Below, piece after piece: positions 32,510-38,714 of a DNA stretch of 38,714 bases. Position 1 is the stretch's first letter; every line of letters starts with the position of its first letter. Where the stretch lies: NCBI GenBank assembly GCA_905234915.1, contig CAJOJP010000027.1, positions 1-38,714 of the forward strand, read 5' to 3'. The DNA is from Candidatus Gastranaerophilales bacterium. Lineage in GTDB: Bacteria > Cyanobacteriota > Vampirovibrionia > Gastranaerophilales > Gastranaerophilaceae. The notes below the pieces were generated by a model. The model was not told where the DNA came from. It saw nothing but the letters and a program-made list of their open reading frames with translations, and did no database searches. The position numbers and the translations under genes were made by a program.

Positions 32510-33034
32510 ATGAAAACTGAACAGCAAAAGAAATATAAACATATTGTCTTTATAGGTGATGAAGAAAACTTTTTACAAGATTCATTAGTAAAAAACTTAA
32601 AAGACTTTAAAATTTGGCAGGTTGTAACAGGTCAAAATACAAAAATTAATCCGGCATTTTATCCTTTTTCTGTAAAAGAACGGGATATAGAGGGTAGAAT
32701 AAATAAAATGTTAGATACAGCAGAGGAAATTTTATTTTTCTTTTTTTCTGCAAGAAAAGATAATACTGCAAAATTTGTAAATACGATATTAAATTCGCAT
32801 CTAATTTCTGATGAAAGCTGTAATATTGATTTTGCATTTATTTTTGTCAATCGAAATATTGATGAAAACGGATATAAGTATGTTGGTTACAACCCTTCGT
32901 TAGATGAAAAAAGCTATATTTGCGATTTAAACAGCTTTTTAACGGATTTATCCAAAGGCATGCCAATAGATGAAGTACACAAAAAATTAAATAATCCCGA
33001 ATATTTAACTTTCTTGGATAATTTATCTCGTTAA
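32510..33034 (+). CDS. Unknown 174-aa protein ending the WG operon
   Basis: The family is unrecognised. A Rossmann-like start (YKHIVFIGDEENFLQDSLVK) is followed by a helix with hydrophobic core (MLDTAEEILFFFFSARKDNT), a strand (IDFAFIFVNRNIDENGYKYV) and a helical end. The pattern could be a nucleotide-binding or TIR/SLOG-like alpha/beta fold, but I see no diagnostic residues. It starts 25 bases after the previous gene with AAAGGGGA upstream. A long gene-free region follows, so it is the last gene of the operon. Confidence 0.65.
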   Translation: MKTEQQKKYKHIVFIGDEENFLQDSLVKNLKDFKIWQVVTGQNTKINPAFYPFSVKERDIEGRINKMLDTAEEILFFFFSARKDNTAKFVNTILNSHLISDESCNIDFAFIFVNRNIDENGYKYVGYNPSLDEKSYICDLNSFLTDLSKGMPIDEVHKKLNNPEYLTFLDNLSR

Positions 33035-33810
33035 TATACAAATACCGCATTTTTTAATTTTAATTGTTGATTTTCTTTTAACAGAGAAATTATCTGCTTA
33101 AACGTGGTTAAACTTTTAAGTTCTCATTAATATAAATTATTATTTGAGAAATAAAAAGTTTAATCTAGAATATTCTGAAATTTACATACAAAAATTTTTA
33201 TACGCTTCCTTGGTTTCTTGATGTTAAGAAATATTAAAATGAATTTTAGAAGATTTTTTGTCAAATATTTTGTTGTATTTCTTAATATTTTTAGTCATTT
33301 ACATATACAAATATGTACAAATGTAACAATTTCCGTATTTCTAAGTAGAAATGGTATAAAATCGTTATTTTTTTTAAAACAATCAATAAAAAAATGATAT
33401 ATATATGTTTTATCTGAAAAATCAGGCTGAAACACTTACAAATAAAGGGGTTGCAGCCATTTTTGATTTGTGATAATAATAAAATATAAGGATTTTATTT
33501 TAAGAGCAAATTTTTATTAGTTGAAAAAATAAAACTAGCCAATAAAATCAAAATTGTACATTGACAATTAAATAATAAATAAGCAAAAGTGTGAAATAAA
33601 ACTAAAAATAAAATAACCCAAATATATTATAGCCTAAAACAATTTAGGTTTCAATATGTTTTTAAAACATGTTTCATAATATAAATTTATTTACGGTTTA
33701 ATTTCACACTAAACCGCAGAGGGAATAGGCATTATCCTATTCACCTCAGCTGCGGCATGCTTAATTTATGGAAATAAAACAGAATGCAGCAAAACAGAAA
33801 GGAGTAAAGA
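33035..33810. other. Gene-free AT-rich region upstream of the primase, possible origin or leader
   Basis: No coding frame of note lies in these 776 bases. Structured parts are AATTG facing CAATT (about 33553-33571), CCTAAA facing TTTAGG (33633-33648), the palindrome ATGTTTTTAAAACAT (about 33657-33671) and the strong hairpin at 33714-33755. Position directly before a primase-helicase pair in a mobile element suggests a replication origin or an attenuating leader; neither is proven. Confidence 0.45.
33714..33755 (+). promoter_or_regulatory. Long GC-rich hairpin in the primase leader
   Basis: CCGCAG and CTGCGG close a structure in which AGG faces CCT, and GAATAGG faces CCTATTC around a CATTAT loop. 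It stands out against the AT-rich surroundings, has no T-run and lies 56 bases before the primase ATG. It could be an RNA control element or an initiator-protein site. Confidence 0.55.
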
Positions 33811-34665
33811 ATGTACCGTAAAATCAACATTCAAAGATTTGCAGTATTTCCATGCATCAGAAACCTTAAAATACCTGCCGTACGCAACGGTTTTAAAGAT
33901 GCCAAGTTCAATGCTGATATTGACCTGCTTTTAAGAAAGGGGTTCAATATCGCCATTTGGTGTGAGCAATCAAATGTTATAGTTTTGGATGCTGACATTG
34001 ATGAAGAAAAAGGACTAAATGGTATTGCCGAACTTCAAGAATTGGAGAAAAAACTTTGTCCTCTGCCAAAAGATGGATTAACAGTTAAAACTCCAAGAGG
34101 TGGAAAGCATTACTACTTTAGTTCAGACGGCATTTTAAATCCTATAGGCAAAATAGGTAAAGCGTGTGATGTTAAATTTCGAGGTTATACGCTTTTTCCG
34201 CCTTCAAAAGTTTTAGGTAAACCATACGAGATACTCGGTGGAACTAATGCTGACGGTACACCAACAATAAAAACGCTTCCTAAAATTTGGATTGATTATA
34301 TTAATAAATCCAATTCAAAAAGCGGAAAAACATTAAAAAATAATACTAATAATAATTACAGGAAAAAAGTATTTGACGGTAATTTCAAAGTATTATTTGA
34401 TAATTGTGCTTTTATTAGAATGTGTATTACAGAAGCTAAAACTTTAAAAGAGCCTGAATGGCATCATTTTGCTAGACTTCTCAATTCTTTATCAAATGGT
34501 TTAGCGTTGTTTGACTATTATAGTCAGCCATATCCTAAATATAACAAAGAAGAAACTTTGAGAAAGTTCAAGAATGCAGGCAAATATCCTGCTACTTGTA
34601 ATAATATAGCAAAAATTTTTGCCGGATGCAAGACATGTAAGAGAGGAAAAACAAATGGAAAATAA
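33811..34665 (+). CDS. Prim-Pol (bifunctional DNA primase/polymerase) protein
   Basis: This 284-aa replication protein has the archaeo-eukaryotic-type Prim-Pol fold used by plasmids, phages and satellites. Catalytic elements are visible: VIVLDADID (56-63) with the metal-binding Asp60 and Asp62, and VKTPRGGKHYYF (92-103) with the conserved His100. The C-terminus has a helical domain and a CKTCKRGK tail. It begins 5 bases after AGGAGTAA. The helicase gene starts 11 bases before its stop codon, so both are produced together to copy the excised element. Confidence 0.88.
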   Translation: MYRKINIQRFAVFPCIRNLKIPAVRNGFKDAKFNADIDLLLRKGFNIAIWCEQSNVIVLDADIDEEKGLNGIAELQELEKKLCPLPKDGLTVKTPRGGKHYYFSSDGILNPIGKIGKACDVKFRGYTLFPPSKVLGKPYEILGGTNADGTPTIKTLPKIWIDYINKSNSKSGKTLKNNTNNNYRKKVFDGNFKVLFDNCAFIRMCITEAKTLKEPEWHHFARLLNSLSNGLALFDYYSQPYPKYNKEETLRKFKNAGKYPATCNNIAKIFAGCKTCKRGKTNGK

Positions 34666-36634
34666 CAGCAGCGATAATCAGACTTCGGAAATGTCTAACG
34701 AAGATAATTCTTGTGAAATCAAATCACCTATTGATTTTTTGAAACAAGACTGGAAGATATTATTAGACGAACATAAAAATGAGTTATTAAAATTGGAGTT
34801 TTTAGAAGATTTTAAAATTCAACTTAATGGTGATTTTTTATACCCGTCAAAAAATAAGTTTCTTCTTGAACTTTTTGGAATGATTGTATCTATACATTTT
34901 TCTCATAAAACTGAAACTTTATTGATTAAAAAAGTCTCAAATTTTACTGTTAAAAATGCGGCTACAGGCAAGTATATATATAATGATAAAAGCGGTATGA
35001 AAGATTATGAATATTGCAATCTTACTCTTGAAACAAATAATGGATATGTAAAATCCAATATTGAAATCGATGGAAATGCAAAATCAGATTATCTTAAATT
35101 CCAAGAAACACTAAATTTGACAGATAATAAATTTCAAATTATATGTACTCAAAGAGAGTTTAAAACATTTTATGAAAATTTTATCCTGCCTAAACTAAGT
35201 GAAAAAATCATTATAACGTATGAAAATTGCGGTAAAATAAAACCTAACACATTTTTAGGCAGAGATTTTTTAATCGAAAAAGAAAATGTTTACAGAGAAA
35301 ATAATGACGGTTTAATCCCTACATCTGAAAATAAAGTATTTATCAAGGTTAATGATAAGAGAGCTTTTAGGCTTCCAATATTATCAAAAAGTGATAAAAG
35401 CAGTCAAATCATTGCTAAAGATTTTATACTGAATATTATAGATTCTTGGGGAAAAAACTACATTTATGCTTTATTAGCTATAGGACACATGATAATGGGG
35501 CTTTATGTTGAACATTTTACAAATACATCAACCGGAGCACCTGTTATGATTTTAAGCGGAGTTTCAGGAAGCGGTAAATCAACAATTATCAAAAATGGTA
35601 TATCTATTTTTGGTTTTGGAGATGATTTATTACTTGCCGGAAATTCTACTGTTCTAGGTCAGCAGTTTATTGCAAATAAAATAAATGGTGCTAATGTATG
35701 CGTAGATGATTTATCGGATACGGTAATTGAGTCAAAAGGGTTTGGACAAACCATAAAAAATCAGTATAACTCTACACCTAGAGCTAGAAAAGTTGATTAT
35801 GGAAAGAATATATTTTTGGAATATCCATGTTCACAAATTGTATATTCTACAAATAGTACACTCCCAATGGTTGATGCACTTGAAAATCGTGTAAATTTAA
35901 TAACCATAATGAAAAATTACCTTGATACTGATAAATACAGATATTTGCCTGAAAATACAAAAAACAACGAGGAATTATCACTAATTTTACCCGAACTTTT
36001 AAAACTGGATGAAAGTGAAATAGTTAAAAGGCACAAAAATTTGGTTGAAAAAATTAAGGAAAATATTGATAAAAAAGTTCCAAGAATAGCACACAATACA
36101 GCATATATGTGGTGCGGTATTCAGTTGTTAGAAGAAATTGCGGATATTCGGATAAATAATCTTGAAGAAGAAATTATTAAGTACGCTAAAGAAACAGTTG
36201 AAAGATATAAAAGTATTCCAAATGAGATTGATAAACTTCTAAATGGACTTTTAACTCTTAAAGAGCTTGGGAAAATTGAGGAAGGTACACATTACCATTT
36301 GAGAAAACTAGATAATAGAATTCATATAATGTTTAATAAGGATACTTTAATAAAAATACATAATGACAATTTTTCAGGAGAATCTAATCAAAAAATCAGT
36401 ATAACAGTCTTTAATAACTGGATAAAAAATGATGAAAGAGTCATTAATCGTGCAATTACAGGTAACTATAAGGGCAATCGTAAACATTCCGTTGTATTAG
36501 ACATTACCGATAGTCCTGATGTTTGGGAATTTTCAGGATATCCAGAACCGATAGCACCTGATGATTTACCTAATAACAATGACCTGTCAGAACTAAAAAA
36601 TTTATTTAAAGATAAGGAGAACAATATTACTTAA
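34655..36634 (+). CDS. P-loop replicative helicase (DUF927/P4-alpha-like)
   Basis: This protein of about 659 aa has an N-terminal unassigned region, then an 'ENCG...FLGRDFLI' block and an ATPase core with Walker A GVSGSGKST (302-310 counting from this start). A 'VCVDDLSDT' segment is likely Walker B, and 'QIVYSTNSTLPMV' a sensor-like strand. This order fits DUF927-type superfamily 3-like helicases paired with Prim-Pol. I place the start at 34655, 8 bases after AGAGG; a frame open from 34619 would begin inside the primase frame without a site. It is expected to unwind the element's origin. Confidence 0.82.
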   Translation: MENNSSDNQTSEMSNEDNSCEIKSPIDFLKQDWKILLDEHKNELLKLEFLEDFKIQLNGDFLYPSKNKFLLELFGMIVSIHFSHKTETLLIKKVSNFTVKNAATGKYIYNDKSGMKDYEYCNLTLETNNGYVKSNIEIDGNAKSDYLKFQETLNLTDNKFQIICTQREFKTFYENFILPKLSEKIIITYENCGKIKPNTFLGRDFLIEKENVYRENNDGLIPTSENKVFIKVNDKRAFRLPILSKSDKSSQIIAKDFILNIIDSWGKNYIYALLAIGHMIMGLYVEHFTNTSTGAPVMILSGVSGSGKSTIIKNGISIFGFGDDLLLAGNSTVLGQQFIANKINGANVCVDDLSDTVIESKGFGQTIKNQYNSTPRARKVDYGKNIFLEYPCSQIVYSTNSTLPMVDALENRVNLITIMKNYLDTDKYRYLPENTKNNEELSLILPELLKLDESEIVKRHKNLVEKIKENIDKKVPRIAHNTAYMWCGIQLLEEIADIRINNLEEEIIKYAKETVERYKSIPNEIDKLLNGLLTLKELGKIEEGTHYHLRKLDNRIHIMFNKDTLIKIHNDNFSGESNQKISITVFNNWIKNDERVINRAITGNYKGNRKHSVVLDITDSPDVWEFSGYPEPIAPDDLPNNNDLSELKNLFKDKENNIT

Positions 36635-36638
36635 TTAC

Positions 36639-36716
36639 TTTTTATTACCAAAAATATTACTCCTCAAATAATGACGGTTGTTATATTTGAGGGGTAATTT
36701 CCCAAAAGGTAATAAA
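36639..36716. repeat. Nested long inverted repeat between helicase and excisionase genes
   Basis: The outer arms TTTATTACC (36641-36649) and GGTAATAAA (36708-36716) match perfectly. The inner arms ATTACTCCTCAAATA (36656-36670) and TATTTGAGGGGTAAT (36684-36698) match in 14 of 15 positions. Both arm pairs contain the ATTAC word. It could be a terminator-like barrier, an operator for the excisionase or a recombination/replication site. Confidence 0.65.
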
Positions 36717-36759
36717 GTAATAATAAAAATTCAATAATTTATAAAAAAGGAGATATAAA

Positions 36760-36975
36760 ATGGTAAACGAATTAAATTTAGATTTAATAACAGTAAATGA
36801 GGCTGCATTATTATTAAGAATAAAGCCTCAAACAGTCAGATTATATTTGACAAACGGCAGATTACCAAGAGAACAGCTATGTTCTAAATGGCATAAAAAG
36901 CCTATGATATTCAAAAATAAGCTGATTGACTTTATTAACAATCCAGATAAGTACGAAAACAGGCTCTGCATTTAA
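36760..36975 (+). CDS. Excisionase-like small HTH protein
   Basis: This 71-aa MerR/excisionase-type winged helix (HTH_17 style) reads DLITVNEAALLLRIKPQTVR, then LYLTNGRLPREQLCSKWHKK and the wing PMIFKNKLIDFI. Its place directly before the tyrosine integrase and its size fit a recombination directionality factor. AAGGAG lies 8 bases before the ATG. An intrinsic terminator overlaps its stop codon, so read-through into the integrase may be limited. Confidence 0.8.
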   Translation: MVNELNLDLITVNEAALLLRIKPQTVRLYLTNGRLPREQLCSKWHKKPMIFKNKLIDFINNPDKYENRLCI

Positions 36976-36989
36976 TGCAGGGCTTTTTT
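36963..36989 (+). terminator. Intrinsic terminator overlapping the excisionase stop codon
   Basis: GCTCTGCA and TGCAGGGC pair (one wobble) around a loop holding the TAA stop, followed by six Ts. Ribosomes reaching the stop would cover the hairpin, so translation of the excisionase could relieve termination and favour integrase expression. Confidence 0.75.
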
Positions 36990-37005
36990 ATAGGAGAAAA
37001 TTAAA

Positions 37006-38019
37006 ATGAGCGTATATAAAAAGAACGAAAAATGGTATTACAACTTTATGATAGACGGAGTTAGATACCATAAAGCAATAAAAGGATGCAATAATCATAA
37101 AGATGCACTAAAGGCTGAAAGTGTTGTAAAAGCTGAATTAATGAGAGGTCATTATGAATTTGTTGATAATATGGAAAATACAATATTACAACAGGCGGTA
37201 ACTTTATATCTTGAATATTCAAAAGCGAATAAAAGAAGTTATAAACTTGATGAAAATTATTGCAAAGTTTTTATTGAATATTTTGGTAAAAATACAAGAT
37301 TAAAGGATATTACACCTCAAAAAATTGAAAAGTTTAAAATATACTTGAAGCCTGACCGTAAAAATGCGACTGTAAACAGATATATTGAAGCATTAAGCAA
37401 AATGTTTAATGTTGCAATATCAAACGGCATTTTTAAGTCAAATCCTTTAAAGCAAATTAAAAAACTAAAACAAGATAATTATAAGATAAGATTTTTAACT
37501 AAAGATGAAGAAAAAGCCTTATTCAAAGTATTAAATGAACATGAGGAGTACAATTATTATATTCCCATTGTAATATGTGCCTTGCAGACAGGTATGAGAA
37601 AAGGTGAAATAAAAAATCTTAAATGGAGCAATATTGATTTTGAGAACAGATACATTGAATTATTAAAGACAAAATCAGGCAAGGCAAGGAAAATTCCTAT
37701 ATCTGATAAACTTATGGCGGAATTAATAAAGCTAAAAGCCAATAAAATCAGTGAATATGTATTTACAAATCCGATAACAAAGACTAAATACACTCATTTG
37801 CAGAAAGGATTTACAAGTGCATTGAAAAAGGCTGATATAGAAAATTTTAGATTTCATGATTTAAGGCATACTGCGGCAACAAGAATGACAGAAATGGGGA
37901 TTGATTTAGCGGTTGTTCAAGAGATTTTAGGGCATTGTGATGTTAAGACAACAATGAGGTATGCTCATCCGGTACCTGAAAGGAAATTGAAAGCTGTTGA
38001 AGTATTGAATAATTATTAA
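37006..38019 (+). CDS. int: Phage/ICE-type tyrosine integrase
   Basis: This 337-aa site-specific recombinase inserts and excises the element. An N-terminal arm-binding-like domain (MSVYKKNEKWYYNFMIDGVR) is followed by a core-binding SAM-like domain (about 60-150) and a catalytic domain with Arg198 (TGMRKGEI), the His284-x-x-Arg287 box in HDLRHTAATR, His310 (LGHCDVKTT) and Tyr319 (MRYAHP). All catalytic residues are intact. It is the last large gene before the tRNA-Pro gene and reads toward it, the usual position of an integrase at its att site. Confidence 0.93.
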   Translation: MSVYKKNEKWYYNFMIDGVRYHKAIKGCNNHKDALKAESVVKAELMRGHYEFVDNMENTILQQAVTLYLEYSKANKRSYKLDENYCKVFIEYFGKNTRLKDITPQKIEKFKIYLKPDRKNATVNRYIEALSKMFNVAISNGIFKSNPLKQIKKLKQDNYKIRFLTKDEEKALFKVLNEHEEYNYYIPIVICALQTGMRKGEIKNLKWSNIDFENRYIELLKTKSGKARKIPISDKLMAELIKLKANKISEYVFTNPITKTKYTHLQKGFTSALKKADIENFRFHDLRHTAATRMTEMGIDLAVVQEILGHCDVKTTMRYAHPVPERKLKAVEVLNNY

Positions 38020-38069
38020 ATTATCTTGACATTGATATATGATGTCGTAAAATTAATTTAAATTACGAA

Positions 38070-38273
38070 ATGGAATTAAAACGTTTCTTAATGTTGCTAT
38101 TAGTAACTTTCTGTATGACTTTCCAATTTAATTGCCAAATGTCTTATGTTGATACATATGAAGTAGTTACAAAAGGAGAGCAGATTATGGAAAATAAAAA
38201 CTATGATTTCAACTTTAATTTTGCTAGTAAAATAAACTCAACCTTTAGCGACGGGGGCAATAACATAGGTTGA
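38070..38273 (+). CDS. Small protein after the integrase, start uncertain
   Basis: The open frame has 67 codons. If it starts at 38070 it has a lipophilic N-terminus (ELKRFLMLLLVTFCMTFQFN) like a signal peptide, but there is no ribosome-binding site. If it starts at 38187 it is a 28-aa peptide (MENKNYDFNFNFASKINSTF then SDGGNNIG) with a good AAGGAG site 8 bases upstream. I favour the short form. A TTGACA box with 17-base spacer (38032-38060) supports transcription of this region. No function can be assigned. Confidence 0.4.
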   Translation: MELKRFLMLLLVTFCMTFQFNCQMSYVDTYEVVTKGEQIMENKNYDFNFNFASKINSTFSDGGNNIG

Positions 38274-38321
38274 TACAGAATTTAAGAACGGTTTTAATAG
38301 CGGAGGCTCTGAGTTTTGTTT

Positions 38322-38338
38322 GGCGGTGCAAATCCGCC
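38322..38338. other. Isolated GC-rich hairpin
   Basis: GGCGG, a seven-base loop TGCAAAT and CCGCC form a perfect 5-bp stem, followed by ACCACG. The geometry is that of a tRNA T-arm, but no matching acceptor or anticodon arm is found nearby. It may be an att-associated structure. Confidence 0.35.
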
Positions 38339-38367
38339 ACCACGTCATATTCTTGTTAAATAATGTT

Positions 38368-38392
38368 GATTACACAAGTATTACACAAAAAT
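38368..38392. repeat. Right direct repeat of the 22-kb element (attR candidate)
   Basis: GATTACACAAGTATTACACA followed by AAAAT matches 24 of 25 bases of 16406-16430 in direct orientation. It lies between the integrase and the tRNA-Pro terminator, where an attachment site is expected. Confidence 0.5.
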
Positions 38393-38394
38393 AA

Positions 38395-38433
38395 AAAGAT
38401 AGAACCTAAAAATCAAGTTCTATCTTTTATTTT
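38395..38433. terminator. Bidirectional terminator between integrase region and tRNA-Pro
   Basis: AAAGATAGAAC and GTTCTATCTTT form an 11-bp stem with A-rich and T-rich flanks on the two sides, so it can end both the rightward integrase-region transcript and the leftward tRNA transcript. Confidence 0.85.
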
Positions 38434-38436
38434 AAG

Positions 38437-38513
38437 TGGTCGGGATGACAGGATTTGAACCTGCGACCCCCTCGTCCCAAGCGAGGTGCGCTACCAAGCT
38501 GCGCTACATCCCG
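38437..38513 (-). tRNA. tRNA-Pro (anticodon UGG)
   Basis: This 77-nt tRNA has an encoded CCA end. Read on the minus strand, the acceptor CGGGATG pairs with CATCCCG; the anticodon stem CCTCG/CGAGG encloses the loop CTTGGGA (anticodon TGG); the T-arm is CAGGTTCAAATCCTG, in which CAGG pairs with CCTG after GTCG. All arms are intact. It is a classic integration target, and the element with its integrase ends 45 bases beyond its 3' end. Confidence 0.95.
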
Positions 38514-38714
38514 GTATTTTATTTTATTAGTTTCGCGCCCCTACGTGCTACCTCTCCTCAAAAGCAACATTCGGTTGCTTTTTCGTCGGCAGAGTCAAGC
38601 TGCGCTACATCCCGGTATTTTATTTTATTAGTTTCGCGCCCCTACGGTGCTACCTCTCCTCAAAAGCAACATTCGGTTGCTTTTTCGTCGGCAGAGTCAA
38701 GCTGCGCTACATCC
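38496..38714. repeat. Tandem 101-102 bp repeats starting with the tRNA-Pro 5' end
   Basis: A unit beginning AAGCTGCGCTACATCCCGG (the D-arm to 5' end of tRNA-Pro, complemented) plus about 82 bp of spacer occurs from 38496 and again from 38597, and a third unit is starting at 38699 when the window ends. The first two differ by one inserted G. Each unit contains a terminator-like hairpin (AAAGCAAC facing GTTGCTTT with a following T-run). Only the 5' part of the tRNA is repeated, so no extra functional tRNA is made. Confidence 0.85.

Noticed and set aside
38322-38338. T-arm-like hairpin as part of a second tRNA gene
   Set aside because: No acceptor, D-arm or anticodon arm could be paired with it within 100 bases, and the loop lacks the usual TTC.
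1-38714. Retron, reverse transcriptase, toxin-secretion or conjugation genes
   Set aside because: I looked for YxDD reverse transcriptase motifs, relaxases and coupling proteins among the frames and saw none.

Overview
The window is an AT-rich stretch (most genes look well under 35% G+C) from a Gram-negative-type bacterium. It encodes a TolC-type outer-membrane channel, a HlyD/EmrA periplasmic adaptor and a dolichol-phosphate-mannose-synthase-like glycosyltransferase of the lipopolysaccharide-modifying kind. The low G+C and an 'SFGK'-bearing N-terminus in one hypothetical protein recall gut Melainabacteria (Gastranaerophilales). That placement is a guess; no ribosomal RNA or universal marker gene is present.

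Layout. (1) 1-5.6 kb, housekeeping or accessory chromosome: the end of a DUF4440/SnoaL-like gene, a remnant of a HxlR regulator, then a tripartite drug efflux locus (emrB, emrA and a marR regulator leftward, a tolC homologue rightward, with repeated operator-like palindromes between them) and an isochorismatase-family hydrolase. (2) 5.6-9.5 kb, graveyard of a Mu-like transposable prophage: the N-terminal half of a MuA-type transposase is joined directly to a gpG/tail-completion gene that has lost its start codon, beside two small XRE regulators, one unknown gene and one gene broken by a GC-rich insertion. (3) 9.4-16.2 kb, a mosaic: a convergent glycosyltransferase pair (GtrB-like plus GtrII-like), a frameshifted REP-associated transposase (RAYT) with its GTAG-headed REP hairpin just upstream, a ParE/ParD-type toxin-antitoxin pair, hypothetical genes, and several dispersed repeats that look like transposon ends.

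(4) 16.4-38.4 kb, an apparently intact integrative element of about 22 kb. It is bounded by a 25-bp imperfect direct repeat (24/25 matches) and ends beside a tRNA-Pro(UGG) gene. Its right end carries the replication and mobility module: a Prim-Pol primase, a P-loop helicase, an excisionase-like helix-turn-helix protein and a tyrosine integrase, with an elaborate inverted repeat between helicase and excisionase. The rest is cargo that reads as a defence island: a PD-(D/E)XK nuclease (DUF4297-like) coupled to a HerA ATPase; an Abi_2/HEPN-like protein; an orphan N6-adenine-type methylase and a small partner, both apparently starting at AUU; a XerC-like recombinase; an XRE-controlled pair of PDDEXK_4 nucleases; and a WYL-regulated cluster.

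The strongest candidate for an undescribed system is the 25.4-33.0 kb cluster: an unknown 173-aa protein and a WYL regulator, followed by a tight five-gene operon of a 400-aa WG-repeat protein, a minimal 102-aa P-loop protein, an 848-aa WG-repeat protein and two unknown proteins. The two halves are driven by near-identical promoters (TTGACG, 17-bp spacer, TATATT) that both also carry a TGACGTA box, which ties them into one regulon, presumably under the WYL protein.
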